NCBI GenBank assembly: GCA_016742175.1
Contig: JACVCH010000005.1
Location: 124,001-188,000 of the forward strand
From: Rhizobiaceae bacterium
GTDB taxonomy: Bacteria > Pseudomonadota > Alphaproteobacteria > Rhizobiales > Rhizobiaceae
DNA length: 64,000 nt
Direction of reading: 5' to 3'
The translations under genes were made by a program, and so were the position numbers. Every line of letters starts with the position of its first letter. Positions within the stretch are counted from its first letter, which is position 1. Of the stretch, positions 27,131 to 36,888 are shown piece after piece. The notes beneath the pieces were generated by a model that saw only the letters and a list, made by a program, of their open reading frames with translations, searched no databases and had not been told where the DNA came from.

Positions 27131-28570
27131 ATGATCGAGAAGACCGAATTCTACATCGACGGACGCTGGGTCGCGCCGAGCGCCCCGAAGACCCTCGACG
27201 TGATCAATCCGGCCGACGAGCAGCCCTTCGCCATCATCTCGCTCGGCTCCGCCGCCGATGTCGACAAGGCGGTCGACGCCGCGCGCCGCGCCTTCCCGGC
27301 CTGGAGCCGCACCACGAAGGAGGAGCGCGTCGCCGCGCTCGAGCGCCTGCTCGAAGCCTACACCGCCCGCGTCGCGGACATGGCCAAGGCGATCTCCGAC
27401 GAGATGGGCGCGCCGATGAAGCTTGCCATGGAAAGCCAGGCCGCCGTCGGCGTCAGCCACATCAAGACCTTCATCCGCACGCTGAAGAATTTCGAGTTCG
27501 AGCACGCGCTCGACGAGCGCAACCCGCAGGAGCGGATTGTCCACGAGCCGATCGGCGTCTGCGGCCTGATCACGCCGTGGAACTGGCCGATGAACCAGGT
27601 GACGCTGAAGGTCGTCCCGGCGATCGCGGCCGGCTGCACGGTCGTCCTGAAGCCCTCCGAGGTCGCGCCGCTCTCCTCCATCGTCTTCGCCGAGATCATG
27701 GATGCCGCCCGCTTCCCCGCCGGCGTCTTCAACATGGTCAATGGCGACGGCCCGACCGTGGGCGAGGCGATGTCGCGCCATCCGGGCATCGACATGATGT
27801 CCTTCACCGGCTCGACCCGCGCCGGCGTCGCCGTCACCAAGGCGGCTGCCGACACGGTCAAGCGCGTGACGCTGGAACTGGGCGGCAAGTCGCCCAACAT
27901 CGTCTTCGCCGACAGCGACCTCGAAGCCGCCATCGTGCGCGGCCTCGACCACTGCTTCGAGAACACCGGCCAGTCCTGTAACGCGCCGACCCGCATGCTG
28001 GTCGAGCGCTCCGTCTACGACCGCGCGGTCGAGCTCGCCGGCGAACACGCCAAGACCGTCAAGGTCGGCAATCCGGCCGAGGACGGCGATCATATCGGCC
28101 CGCTCGTCTCGCAGGCGCAGTTCGACAAGGTGCAGGGCCTCATCGACATCGCGGTCAAGGAGGGCGCGCGCGTCGTCGCCGGCGGCGCGGGCCGCCCGGA
28201 GGGCTTCAACCGCGGCTACTATGTCCGCCCGACCATCTTCGCCGACGTCACCAACGAAATGACCATCGCCCGCGAGGAAGTCTTCGGCCCCGTCCTGGCG
28301 ATGATCCCGTTCGAAGGTGAAGACGAGGCCGTCGCCATCGCCAACGACACGCCCTACGGCCTGTCGAGCTACGTCCAGACCGGCGATGCCGAACGCGCCC
28401 GCCGCGTCGCCCGCCAGCTCCGCTCCGGCATGGTCCAGCTCAACGGCGCCAGCCGCGCCCCCGGCTCGCCTTTCGGCGGCTACAAGCAGTCCGGCCTCGG
28501 CCGCGAAGGCGGCAAGTTCGGCCTCGAGGACTTCCTCGAAGTCAAAGCCGTCGCCGGCTGGCCGCAGTAA
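27131..28570 (+). CDS. NAD(P)-dependent aldehyde dehydrogenase
   Basis: The 479-residue enzyme shows the ALDH catalytic Cys in GQSCNAPTR (about residue 283), the Glu in LELGGKSPN (about 249), the cofactor site TPWNWPMNQ and FTGSTRAG, and the C-terminal EEVFGPVLA. AAGGAGACGGAC precedes the ATG at 27131. It is divergent from the PotA-like gene, 248 bases away. Amine catabolism often yields aldehydes, so a link to the transported ligand is attractive but only inferred. It resembles the general class of aldehyde/betaine-aldehyde dehydrogenases. Confidence 0.92.
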   Translation: MIEKTEFYIDGRWVAPSAPKTLDVINPADEQPFAIISLGSAADVDKAVDAARRAFPAWSRTTKEERVAALERLLEAYTARVADMAKAISDEMGAPMKLAMESQAAVGVSHIKTFIRTLKNFEFEHALDERNPQERIVHEPIGVCGLITPWNWPMNQVTLKVVPAIAAGCTVVLKPSEVAPLSSIVFAEIMDAARFPAGVFNMVNGDGPTVGEAMSRHPGIDMMSFTGSTRAGVAVTKAAADTVKRVTLELGGKSPNIVFADSDLEAAIVRGLDHCFENTGQSCNAPTRMLVERSVYDRAVELAGEHAKTVKVGNPAEDGDHIGPLVSQAQFDKVQGLIDIAVKEGARVVAGGAGRPEGFNRGYYVRPTIFADVTNEMTIAREEVFGPVLAMIPFEGEDEAVAIANDTPYGLSSYVQTGDAERARRVARQLRSGMVQLNGASRAPGSPFGGYKQSGLGREGGKFGLEDFLEVKAVAGWPQ

Positions 28571-28773
28571 GGCGCGCCGAGCCGCAGCGAGCGTTTGAGC
28601 CGTGCATTGTGCGGCATGATGCTGAATGACCTGAGACCGAGGAACCCCGGAGGCGGTACGAGCAATACCATCGGACCGTCGCATGGAGACGACTGCCGGC
28701 CCCCGATCTCAGCGCGATGCCGATCCGGCACGAACTCGTACGCCAGCGAAAAACGTCGAACGCCAGCCCCGTC

Positions 28774-28870
28774 CCTCTCCGCCGTCACCCCTGTGCTCGT
28801 CACAGGGGTCCAGGCCTCGACCCCTCAACGCGACGCGACGCCGGTCGGCCTGCTCATTCGATGGCGCGTT
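28774..28870 (+). repeat. dispersed palindromic repeat, copy A
   Basis: The core GCCGTCACCCCTGTGCTCGT is followed by CACAGGGGTCCAGGCCTCGA; CCCCTGTG and CACAGGGG form a stem. It matches copy B at 29064 nearly base for base over about 62 bases and more loosely to CATTCGATGG further on. Confidence 0.75.
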
Positions 28871-29063
28871 TGTGCGGCATACTCAGGAGCCTCTTCCGAA
28901 CAGACCACGTGCGCGCAAACGAGGGGGGCATTTGGCATTTCGTCACTCCCAATGACGTCCGACTGCCACGCCAACATGAGCGCTGGCCCCATTGCAGCCC
29001 AGCGCCGGCGCGTCATGAACGCTACCCCTGGGCGCTAGTCTAACAGCGAACCGCCTGCCCGAC

Positions 29064-29162
29064 CCTCTCCGCCGTCACCCCTGTGCTTGTCCCAGGGGTC
29101 CAGGCCTCGAACCCTCAGCCCGACGCAGCGCCCGTCACCGACGCATTCGATGGTGGACTTGC
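29064..29162 (+). repeat. dispersed palindromic repeat, copy B
   Basis: Second copy in the same orientation, 290 bases after copy A, with core GCCGTCACCCCTGTGCTTGT then CCCAGGGGTCCAGGCCTCGA. Related copies lie at 62571 and, inverted, at 62671. Confidence 0.75.
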
Positions 29163-29513
29163 CCGACGCGCCGAAGACCTCGCCACCGAATCACACGCAA
29201 GCGGAAGAAACGCGTCATCGCCATTTCGCCCATCGAATACACGCTCGGGCGTGCCCATCGACGCGACCATGCCCACTAACCGCGCATTGGAAGCGATCGT
29301 GGACCCTATCGCCGAAACACGCAATCGTCTCATATGGTTAACGCCCGCGAACCCGCAGGAATGCCCGGTTTGCAGGCAGATTTGTGTGTGCGGATTGTCA
29401 CAGCAGTCGCGTGACGCATGTGGGCAACGCGCCGCTCGATTGACACCGCCGATCACCCGACCTTAACCTTTTGTTAACGACACGAAAATCGTGCGAAATC
29501 GGGGTTTGGGCGA

Positions 29514-30137
29514 ATGGGTGGTTCTTCGAAATCACTGCGATTGCTTGCGGTCGCGATTCTGGCAGGCGCTTTCGCGCAGGCCGCGCCGGCGACCGCCATG
29601 CCCGCCGCCGGCGCGGGTATGGAAGCCGGCGGACTGACGTCGCAGCCGATCGGCCATTACGACCTTTGCCAGCGCAGCCCTGGCGAATGCGCGATCCGCC
29701 CGATCGACCGCGGACCGCTGCCCGTCGACAACGCTCTTTGGCGCACGATCGACCACATCAACCGCTCGGTCAACGAAGCGGTCTCGCCGCGCAGCGATCT
29801 CGAAATCTACGGCCGCGACGAATGGTGGGCCTATCCCGTCAACGGCGTCGGCGATTGCGAGGACTACGCGCTCGAAAAGCGCAAGCGTCTCGCGGAAGCC
29901 GGCGTCTCTCTCTCCAACATCCTCCTGACGGTGGTCCGCAAGCCCGACGGTGAGGGCCACGCCGTCCTGACGGTCCGCACCGACCGCGGTGACTTCATCC
30001 TCGACAATCTCAACAACGACCTGCGTCCCTGGTACTCGACCGGCTACAAGTTCCTGAAGCGCCAGGCCTCGAACCACACCGGCCATTGGGTCACCCTGCG
30101 CGAAGACCGCAACATGCTGGTCGGCGCGCTGCAATAG
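29514..30137 (+). CDS. transglutaminase-like cysteine peptidase (BTLCP family)
   Basis: The 207-residue exported protein has a signal peptide (LLAVAILAGAFAQAAPATA) and the bacterial transglutaminase-like cysteine proteinase fold (PF06035). The triad is visible: Cys in GVGDCEDYALEKR (about residue 119), His in EGHAVLTV (about 147) and Asp in FILDNLNND (about 161). Family members process periplasmic proteins, such as LapG acting on a surface adhesin; no LapD or adhesin partner is next to it, although a GGDEF-EAL protein lies about 3.4 kb away. Confidence 0.9.
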   Translation: MGGSSKSLRLLAVAILAGAFAQAAPATAMPAAGAGMEAGGLTSQPIGHYDLCQRSPGECAIRPIDRGPLPVDNALWRTIDHINRSVNEAVSPRSDLEIYGRDEWWAYPVNGVGDCEDYALEKRKRLAEAGVSLSNILLTVVRKPDGEGHAVLTVRTDRGDFILDNLNNDLRPWYSTGYKFLKRQASNHTGHWVTLREDRNMLVGALQ

Positions 30138-30749
30138 CGCGCCCTTCCGGGACAACGCCCGGCAGCCGATGCCCCGACGGCGCGGCGTTTCCATGCCAGC
30201 GCACGCGCGGGGACCGCGCCTGATCGCGTAACCCATGCGCCGTTCGCAGCCCTCCGCCCGTCGACTTTCGCGACCACGACGAACCGGAGTGGCGCAAGAC
30301 CGTGGCCAATCGCCCTACTCCCGCCCGGTCCCGAGCGGCCGCCGTTCGAAACCCCGCGCGGGACGCGTGGCGCGCCGCAAGAAGGAAGCATCAAGGTGCA
30401 CCCGGCTCCCCTTCATCGGCGGACGCCGCCGGCCAACTCGAAAGCCCTGCGTCAAACGCACGCGTACGCCAGCGCGTGTCTGCTCGCCGCGTCGCATCGG
30501 TCGTCGCCGTGTACCACCGGGGGCGTCCGCACCCCCAGCCGCGCATGGCCAAGCAGCGCGCGCCCGCTGCGCCAGTCCGCTTCCGTTGTCGAACAGGACC
30601 GATGGCCATCGAAGGCTCCAGCAATTTGGTCCAGCGCCGTAGGCTGCTTGCTCTTCCTCATGCGAAGCCAGCCTTCCGCGTTCCTGGTGCGCTCTTCAGC
30701 GGCCGTTCTTCTCTCCTCCCTCGACGTCACTCGAAAACCGCCAACGCAC
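30138..30749. other. gene-free 612-base stretch
   Basis: No credible coding frame, RNA gene or repeat was recognised. The overlapping frames are Arg/Pro-rich by-products of GC-rich sequence and lack ribosome sites. It separates the peptidase gene from the converging yifB gene. Confidence 0.5.
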
Positions 30750-32282
30750 CTACGCCGCGGCAGCCAGCCGTTCCCCCGCCATCCGGTACGAAATCGCCTC
30801 GGCAAGATGAATGCGCGCGACCGTCTCCGCGCCGTCGAGATCGGCGAGCGTGCGCGCGACCTTTAGGACGCGGTGATAAGCCCGCGCCGACAGGTTCAGC
30901 TTCTCGCTCGCATCGCGCAGCAGCGCCGCGCCGGCTTGATCGGGCGTGGCGACGGTTTCGATGAGCCCGGCGCTGCAATGCGCGTTGGTCGTCGCCGATG
31001 ACAGGCCGAGTGCCGCATAGCGTTCCGCCTGCAGTCCTCGTGCGGCGGCAACGCGCGACCGGACCGTTTCGCTCTTTTCCGCCCGGCCCGGGGCGATCAG
31101 GTCGGCGGCGGTCACCGCCGGCACTTCGATCCGAAGGTCGATGCGGTCGAGCAGCGGCCCCGAGATGCGCGCCTGGTAGTCGGCCTGGCAGCGCGGCCCG
31201 CGCGCGCAGCGATGGCCGGGCTCGCCCGCCATCCCGCACCGGCACGGGTTCATCGCCGCGACGAGCTGGATGCGCGCCGGATAGGAGACGCGGTGATTGG
31301 CGCGCGCGATGACGCTTTCGCCGTTCTCGATCGGCTGGCGCAAGGAATCGAGCACGACCGGCTGGAATTCTGGAAACTCGTCGAGGAAGAGGACCCCATT
31401 GTGCGCCAGCGACACCTCGCCGGGCCGCGCTCGAAGCCCGCCGCCGACCATCGCCGCCATCGACGCCGAGTGATGCGGGCTGCGAAAGGGTCGCCGGTCC
31501 GAAAGCTTGCCGCCGGCAAGCTCCCCGGCGATCGAGGCGATCATCGAGACCTCGAGCAGTTCCTTCGGCGCGAGCGGCGGCAGGATCGAGGGCAAGCGCT
31601 GCGCCAGCATCGACTTGCCCGAACCGGGCGGCCCGATCATCAAGAGATTGTGCCCGCCCGCCGCCGCGACTTCCAGCGCGCGCTTGGCGCTTTCCTGGCC
31701 CTTGATGTCCGCCAGGTCTGGCAGGTTGCAAGGTTGTGGCTCGATCATCGCCTGCGGCCGGCCGAGCACCTGCGTGCCGCGGAAATGGTTCGCCATGGCG
31801 ATCAGGCTGCGCGGCGCGAGAATGTCGATCTCCGCCCCCGCCCAGGCCGCCTCCGATCCGCAGGCCGAGGGGCAGATCAGCCCGCGCCCCTGCGCATTGG
31901 CGCCGATCGCCGCCGGCAGCACGCCGGCGACGGGCGCGATCGTGCCGTCGAGCGCGAGTTCGCCGAGCACGACATAGCCCTCCAGAGCATCGGACGGGAT
32001 CGCCCCCAGCGCGGCCATCAGCCCGAGAGCGATCGGCAGGTCGTAATGGCTGCCTTCCTTGGGAAGGTCCGCCGGCGCGAGGTTGATCGTCACCTTCTTG
32101 GCTGGCATCGACAGGCCCGAGGCGTGCAGCGCGGCCTGCACGCGCTCGCGGCTCTCGGCCACCGCCTTGTCGCCCAGCCCGACGATGTTCATGCCGATCT
32201 TGCCCGGCGCGACCATCACCTGGACGTCGACGGGCACCGTTTCAATGCCCTGGAACGCGATCGTGCGGACCCGTGAAACCAT
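30750..32282 (-). CDS. yifB: YifB/ComM-family Mg chelatase-like AAA+ ATPase
   Basis: The 510-residue protein has an N-terminal Lon-protease-like ChlI domain (about 1-170), a central Mg-chelatase AAA+ domain with Walker A GPPGSGKSMLAQRLP, Walker B GVLFLDEFPEF, and a C-terminal lid. The FRSPHHSASMAAMVGGG and AAMNPCRCGM motifs are diagnostic. The ComM relatives are helicases aiding branch migration of transformed DNA. Start 32282 has GGAG eight bases before it. It lies downstream of gshB in the same direction, an order common in Rhizobiales. Confidence 0.95.
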   Translation of the reverse strand: MVSRVRTIAFQGIETVPVDVQVMVAPGKIGMNIVGLGDKAVAESRERVQAALHASGLSMPAKKVTINLAPADLPKEGSHYDLPIALGLMAALGAIPSDALEGYVVLGELALDGTIAPVAGVLPAAIGANAQGRGLICPSACGSEAAWAGAEIDILAPRSLIAMANHFRGTQVLGRPQAMIEPQPCNLPDLADIKGQESAKRALEVAAAGGHNLLMIGPPGSGKSMLAQRLPSILPPLAPKELLEVSMIASIAGELAGGKLSDRRPFRSPHHSASMAAMVGGGLRARPGEVSLAHNGVLFLDEFPEFQPVVLDSLRQPIENGESVIARANHRVSYPARIQLVAAMNPCRCGMAGEPGHRCARGPRCQADYQARISGPLLDRIDLRIEVPAVTAADLIAPGRAEKSETVRSRVAAARGLQAERYAALGLSSATTNAHCSAGLIETVATPDQAGAALLRDASEKLNLSARAYHRVLKVARTLADLDGAETVARIHLAEAISYRMAGERLAAAA

Positions 32283-32398
32283 GTCTTGCTCTCCTTGCGG
32301 AAAGACAAGCATGGATTGCAGATCAAATCAAGAACAGGACGCGAACAAAATGGAGCATAGGTTGCAGTCGGGTTGCCGTGGGTTGTGCCGTTGGAACA

Positions 32399-33340
32399 TC
32401 AGCGCCGCTTGGCTTCCACCGCATCCCAGAACAGCGCGGCGATGTCGGCCCCGCCGAACTTCTTCACCTCCCGCACGCCGGTCGGCGAGGTGACGTTGAT
32501 TTCGGTCATGTAGTCGCCGATCACGTCGATGCCGACGAGGATGAAGCCGCGCTCCTTTAGCGACGGCCCGATCCGCGCGCAGATCTCGCGTTCGCGCGCC
32601 GTCAGTTCCGTCTTCTCTGCGCGTCCGCCGACATGCATGTTGGAGCGCGAATCGTGCTCTGCCGGCACGCGGTTGATGGCGCCGACGGGCTCGCCGTCGA
32701 TCAGGATGATGCGCTTGTCGCCCTTGCGCACGTCCTTCAGGTAGCGCTGGACGATGTAGGGCTCGCGGAACATCTGTCCGAACATTTCGAGCAGCGAGGC
32801 GAGGTTCCGGTCCGCCTCGTGCAGGTGGAAGATGCCCGCGCCGCCATTGCCGTAGAGCGGCTTGATGATGATGTCGCCGGCCTCGCGCCGGAATGCGGCG
32901 ACCTCCAGCGGATCCTTGGTGATCAGCGTTTCCGGCATCAGGTCGGCGAATTCGGTCACGAAGATCTTCTCGGGCGAGTTGCGCACCCAGGCCGGATCGT
33001 TGACGACCAGCGTCTTCGGGTGGATCCGCTCGAGAAGATGCGTGGTCGTGATGTAGTTCATGTCGAAGGGCGGGTCCTGGCGCAGCAGCACCACGTCCAT
33101 CTCCGCAAGATTGACCCGCTGCGGTTCGCCGAGCGTAAAATGCGCGCCCTTGACGTCGTCCACCTGCATCGTCTCGACGCGCGCGGTGACCTCGCCATTG
33201 CGCATGGACAGCCGGTCGGGCGTGTAGTGGAAAAGGCCGTGCCCGCGCCGCTGCGCTTCCAGCGCCAGCGCGAAAGTGGTGTCGCCCGCGATCGAAACGG
33301 TCGAGACGTGGTCCATCTGGAAGGCGATCTTCAGGCTCAT
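32399..33340 (-). CDS. gshB: glutathione synthetase
   Basis: GshB (313 residues) joins gamma-glutamylcysteine and glycine using ATP. The N-terminal KIAFQMDHV, the [20 protein letters not shown] substrate region, the ATP-grasp [17 protein letters not shown] and the late INVTSPTG block are all present. The length is the normal 310-320 residues. It is followed by yifB 117 bases on. Confidence 0.97.
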   Translation of the reverse strand: MSLKIAFQMDHVSTVSIAGDTTFALALEAQRRGHGLFHYTPDRLSMRNGEVTARVETMQVDDVKGAHFTLGEPQRVNLAEMDVVLLRQDPPFDMNYITTTHLLERIHPKTLVVNDPAWVRNSPEKIFVTEFADLMPETLITKDPLEVAAFRREAGDIIIKPLYGNGGAGIFHLHEADRNLASLLEMFGQMFREPYIVQRYLKDVRKGDKRIILIDGEPVGAINRVPAEHDSRSNMHVGGRAEKTELTAREREICARIGPSLKERGFILVGIDVIGDYMTEINVTSPTGVREVKKFGGADIAALFWDAVEAKRR

Positions 33341-33522
33341 GAAAGGCTCCGGTCGGGGGCGCTGCAGGCGGGCTGGCCCCTGATCTAGTCGCTTCGCACC
33401 GGCTTGCCAATCGGTCGCGCGCCCATCGCGTCCGGCAATCGGCCGGCACGATACGTTTCCGAAAGCTTTTCCGTGGCAGTTTCGCGCGCAACAACAAAAG
33501 ACCGCGGGGGAAATCGGCAGCC

Positions 33523-34872
33523 GTGTCGGGGGACAGGACGGAAACCACGCGGCCGCGCGATGCGGCCGGCCAGATGACGGACCGGCTGACCGGTCTCGGC
33601 ACGCGTGCGCGGCTCGAAGACAAGATCGCGCGGCTGATCGTCGAGCGCGAGACGGACCCCGCGCCCTTCGCCGTCGCCATCGTCGATCTCGACGGCTTCA
33701 AGCCGATCAACGACCTTTACGGCCGCACCGCCGGCGACGGCATCCTGAAGCAGGCCGCCCTGCGCCTTCGAGCCGCGCTCGACGACGCCTCGACGGTCAC
33801 GCGCATCGGTGCCGACGAATTCGCGATCCTCGCGCCGATGGTGTTCAGCGCCGCCGCCGCGCGGCAGCTCGCGACGACGCTGATCGACGTCCTGTCCGCG
33901 CCCTACGACATCGGCGCGCGCACGGTGCGGCTGACGGCATCGGTCGGCACGTCGATCTATGAAGATGCGGACGAGACGACCGAGGGCATGATCGGCAAGG
34001 CCGAGACCGCGCTTTATGAGGCAAGGCGCACGGGGCGCAACCGCGTCGTCGTCTATTCGCCCGAGCTGGTCGAGGCCGCGCATTCGGTCACCCGCATCGA
34101 GCAGGCGCTGCGTCGAGCCGTGTCGAATGGCGAGGTCGAGCCGCATTTCCAGCCGATCGTGGCGATCGACAGCGGCCATCTCCTCGGCTTCGAGGCGCTG
34201 GCGCGCTGGACCGACCATGATCTCGGCCCGATGTCGCCCGGCCTCTTCATCCCGATCGCCGAGGAGCGCGGCATCATGCCGGACCTGTCGCGCCTCGTCC
34301 TCGGCAAGGCCGCCGATGCGGCGCGCAACTGGCCGCGCCATCTGTTCCTGGCGTTCAACCTGTCGCCCGACCAGCTCGTCGACCAGTCGACGGCGCGCGA
34401 GGTGCTGGAGATTTCGGCCCGCTCCGGGCTCGATCCGCGCCGGCTGGAAGTGGAGATCACCGAGACCGGCCTGATGTCGCAGCCCGAGACGGCGGCGGCG
34501 ATCATCGGCGAGTTCAAGCGTGCGGGCGTGCGCATCGCGCTCGACGATTTCGGCACCGGCCAGTCGTCATTGGGCCGGCTGCGCGAATATCCGTTCGACA
34601 AGCTCAAGATCGACCGCAGCTTCATCGCCTCGATCCTCAGCGACCGCGCGTCGGAGCACATCGTCAAGGCGATCCTCGCAATGTGCGCGGGCCTCGGCAT
34701 GGGCGCGGTGGCGGAGGGGATCGAAGAGCGGGCGCAGGCCAGGCGCCTCGCCGAACTCGGCTGCCGCATGGGGCAGGGATTTCTCTACGGCCGCGCCGAA
34801 CCCATGCTCGCGACGGCCGAACTGATCCGCTCGCGCGAGAGCTTCCGGCTCGCCGAACTGAAGCGCAGCTAG
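33523..34872 (+). CDS. GGDEF-EAL protein with degenerate GGDEF motif, probable c-di-GMP phosphodiesterase
   Basis: The 449-residue cytosolic protein has a short N-terminal tail, a GGDEF domain (about 20-180) and an EAL domain (about 190-440). The signature reads RIGADEF at 94-100: the second Gly is Ala and no RxxD inhibitory site precedes it, so cyclase activity is doubtful. The EAL domain looks intact: EAL at 224-226, Asn in FNLSP, Glu in EITETG, the DDFGTG pair, Lys in LKIDRSF, Glu in AEGIE and Gln in GQGFLYG. It therefore probably hydrolyses c-di-GMP, with the GGDEF domain perhaps sensing GTP. The start is GTG 33523. Confidence 0.92.
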   Translation: MSGDRTETTRPRDAAGQMTDRLTGLGTRARLEDKIARLIVERETDPAPFAVAIVDLDGFKPINDLYGRTAGDGILKQAALRLRAALDDASTVTRIGADEFAILAPMVFSAAAARQLATTLIDVLSAPYDIGARTVRLTASVGTSIYEDADETTEGMIGKAETALYEARRTGRNRVVVYSPELVEAAHSVTRIEQALRRAVSNGEVEPHFQPIVAIDSGHLLGFEALARWTDHDLGPMSPGLFIPIAEERGIMPDLSRLVLGKAADAARNWPRHLFLAFNLSPDQLVDQSTAREVLEISARSGLDPRRLEVEITETGLMSQPETAAAIIGEFKRAGVRIALDDFGTGQSSLGRLREYPFDKLKIDRSFIASILSDRASEHIVKAILAMCAGLGMGAVAEGIEERAQARRLAELGCRMGQGFLYGRAEPMLATAELIRSRESFRLAELKRS

Positions 34873-34873
34873 G

Positions 34874-35233
34874 CTAGCCGACGTCTTCCAGGCAGATCTT
34901 CGTGTGCCCGGCATTGATGAAGCCGAGCTTGTTCGCCGCCCCGCGCGACAGGTCGAGCACCCGGCCCTTGGTGAACGGCCCACGATCGTTGACGCGCACG
35001 ACCACTTCCTTGCCGTTGCGCTGGTTAATCACCTTGATCTTGGTGCCGAAGGGCAGGCTGCGATGCGCCGCCGTCATGCCGTCCGGATTCATCCGCTCGC
35101 CCGAGGCCGTCTTGGAGGTCAGCGCATACCAGGAAGCGCTGCCGCACTGGGCGTTGGCGATGCCGGCCGAAAGGCCAAGAGCGATCATGCCTGCCAGCGC
35201 GATGCCGGAGGAGCGGAGGAAGCGAGCGGTCAT
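34874..35233 (-). CDS. RlpA-like double-psi beta-barrel protein, secreted
   Basis: The 119-residue exported protein has a signal peptide ([17 protein letters not shown]) and a single RlpA-like domain with [31 protein letters not shown] and [19 protein letters not shown]. The family includes septal-ring lytic transglycosylases that cut denuded glycan strands; the Asp in VNDRGPF is part of the active site. It lacks the lipobox and SPOR domain of full RlpA, so it is the short form. It converges with the GGDEF-EAL gene, the stops being one base apart. Confidence 0.92.
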   Translation of the reverse strand: MTARFLRSSGIALAGMIALGLSAGIANAQCGSASWYALTSKTASGERMNPDGMTAAHRSLPFGTKIKVINQRNGKEVVVRVNDRGPFTKGRVLDLSRGAANKLGFINAGHTKICLEDVG

Positions 35234-35380
35234 GTACGTGGTCCATACCCGTTGAAGACATTATGGCGGGTAGGAGGCGAATGGGGCGCGGATGGGGTCG
35301 CACAACCCTCGCGCGAACACGTTTGGAGTCCCGGCGAAACATTAGCCGTCGGGACGCTGCGGCAGTGCACGGCTTGGTTG

Positions 35381-36778
35381 TCAGCCGCGCGTCAGCGCCG
35401 GCGTCTCCCTGGAGCCGATATCCCAGTAAAGCCCCGCCATCATCTCCAGCCCTTCGCGCAGGAGATGCGGCGGCAGGTGTTCGTCCGGCGCGTGCTGCGA
35501 GCAGCCGGCATAGGAATGCGGCACCCAGATCGTGCGCAGGCCGAGAATGTCGGCAAAGGCGTCGTTGGGCAGCGATCCGCCGAGATTGGGCAGGATCGCC
35601 GGGCGTTGCCCGGTCGTCCGCTCGATCGACCGTGCCGCAAAGCCCACCCAGGGGTCCGCCGGATCGAGACGCGTCGCGCGGAACATCTCCTCGTCCGCCG
35701 CCGTCACCTCGACATGTCCGAAGCCGGCTTTTTCCAGGTGGCGCCTGACTGCCGGGACGACCCCTTCGGGATCGACGCCGACGACGAACCGCAATTGCAG
35801 CCGCGCGAAAGCGTGGCCGGGAATGGCGTTCACCGGCGCGCGCGGCTCCCCCGCCTCGAAGGCGAGGATTTCGAGCGCGCACCAGCCGAACACCTTTTCC
35901 GCCGCCGAAAGCCCCGGCTCGCCCCAGCCCGGATCGATGCGCGGGCCATCCCCAGTGTCGACCACCGGGCAGTCGGCCAGCGCCTCGCGCACGCTGGCGG
36001 GCAGCTCCGAAGGCTTCAGCTCCGGCACGAGAATCCGCCCCTCCGGCCCGATCAGCGCCGCGATGGCATGCGCAAGCTGGACGGCGGGATTGGACAAAAG
36101 CCCGCCCCAGTTTCCCGAATGATGCGCGCCCTCGCGCGCCTTGATCGTGAGGTCGAAGGATATGCCGCCGCGCGAGCCGAGAAAGAGCGTCGGCCTGTCG
36201 GCTGAAAGCCGCGGCCCGTCGGACGCGATCAGGAGGTCGGCACCGAGCGCCTCCTTCTCCACCGCGCAAAGCTCCCGCAGGCCAGGCGAGCCGATCTCCT
36301 CGCCCATCTCGATCAGATATTTGGCGTTGAAGCCGAGCGTCCCGCGCGCTTCGAGCACCGCGCGCAGGGCGGCGATGTTCACCGCGTGCTGGCCCTTGTT
36401 GTCGGCGACGCCGCGCCCGTACCAGCGGCCGGCCCGCTCGGTCAGCGTCCAGGGCGACAGCCCCTTCTGCCAGCTTTCCGCCTGCCCGCGGGTCACGTCG
36501 CCATGGCCGTAGCCGAGCACGGTCGGCAGCGCCTCGTCCTCGATCCGCTCGGCGATCAGGAACGGCCCTTGCGCGCGCTCATGCCGCGCGACGCGGCATG
36601 AGAAGCCGAGTGCTTCGAGTTCCGGCCGCACTTCGTCGGCGACGTAGCGGTCGAGTTCGCCGCCCGAACCCGCCTCCTGGCTTTCGGTCCGGATGGCCAC
36701 GCGGCGCGCGAGAACCTTGCGGAAATCCCCGCTGTCGAAATGCGCCCGCGCGCGGGCAATGGCGTCTTCGCGGCTCAT
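35381..36778 (-). CDS. M20-family metallopeptidase (dipeptidase/carboxypeptidase type)
   Basis: The 465-residue enzyme shows the M20 di-zinc site: His in VLGYGHGDV, bridging Asp in [11 protein letters not shown], the Glu pair in [11 protein letters not shown], Asp in IASDGPR, and a C-terminal His in [16 protein letters not shown] lid domain sits in the middle. The ATG at 36778 has AGAGG seven bases before it and is preferred to ATG 36784. It is divergent from the HpaI-type aldolase gene, with a possible operator between them; relatives include M20 peptidases acting on amides of amino acids. Confidence 0.9.
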   Translation of the reverse strand: MSREDAIARARAHFDSGDFRKVLARRVAIRTESQEAGSGGELDRYVADEVRPELEALGFSCRVARHERAQGPFLIAERIEDEALPTVLGYGHGDVTRGQAESWQKGLSPWTLTERAGRWYGRGVADNKGQHAVNIAALRAVLEARGTLGFNAKYLIEMGEEIGSPGLRELCAVEKEALGADLLIASDGPRLSADRPTLFLGSRGGISFDLTIKAREGAHHSGNWGGLLSNPAVQLAHAIAALIGPEGRILVPELKPSELPASVREALADCPVVDTGDGPRIDPGWGEPGLSAAEKVFGWCALEILAFEAGEPRAPVNAIPGHAFARLQLRFVVGVDPEGVVPAVRRHLEKAGFGHVEVTAADEEMFRATRLDPADPWVGFAARSIERTTGQRPAILPNLGGSLPNDAFADILGLRTIWVPHSYAGCSQHAPDEHLPPHLLREGLEMMAGLYWDIGSRETPALTRG

Positions 36779-36841
36779 GGTCATCCTCTGCCGACGAACG
36801 GCATGTTCGTCGCCGGCGATTTGGTCGCGCCGCGTGCAATC

Positions 36842-36858
36842 TGTCAACTTTCTTGATA
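36842..36858. promoter_or_regulatory. candidate TGTCAA-N5-TTGATA operator in a divergent promoter
   Basis: TGTCAACTTTCTTGATA is an imperfect inverted repeat with one mismatch between arms, located between the divergent M20 peptidase and aldolase genes. It shares the TGTCAA half with the sites near 1122 and 3513. It may be read by the GntR regulator encoded at 38390. Confidence 0.3.
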
Positions 36859-36888
36859 ACTATGCGGAAAAGCGAAGTGGAGGCGCAT

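Larger units (their letters stand above)
28571..29513. other. gene-free 943-base stretch with dispersed repeats
   Basis: No convincing coding frame is present: the frames here are short, Arg/Pro/Ser-rich and lack ribosome sites. The stretch contains two copies of a dispersed repeat (28774-28870 and 29064-29162). The last 60 bases before the transglutaminase-like gene are AT-richer (ACCTTAACCTTTTGTTAACGAC) and probably hold its promoter. Confidence 0.6.

Noticed and set aside
27050-28684. A minus-strand frame of 544 codons opposite the aldehyde dehydrogenase gene
   Set aside because: Shadow of the dehydrogenase gene in GC-rich DNA; no ribosome site or family pattern.
28774-29162. CRISPR array
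   Set aside because: Only two unevenly diverged repeats separated by 190 bases, with no regular spacers and no cas genes; they fit a dispersed palindromic repeat.
28595-30964. Several short open frames in the two gene-free stretches
   Set aside because: They are Arg/Pro/Ser-rich, overlap the dispersed repeats, and have no ribosome site or conserved pattern.
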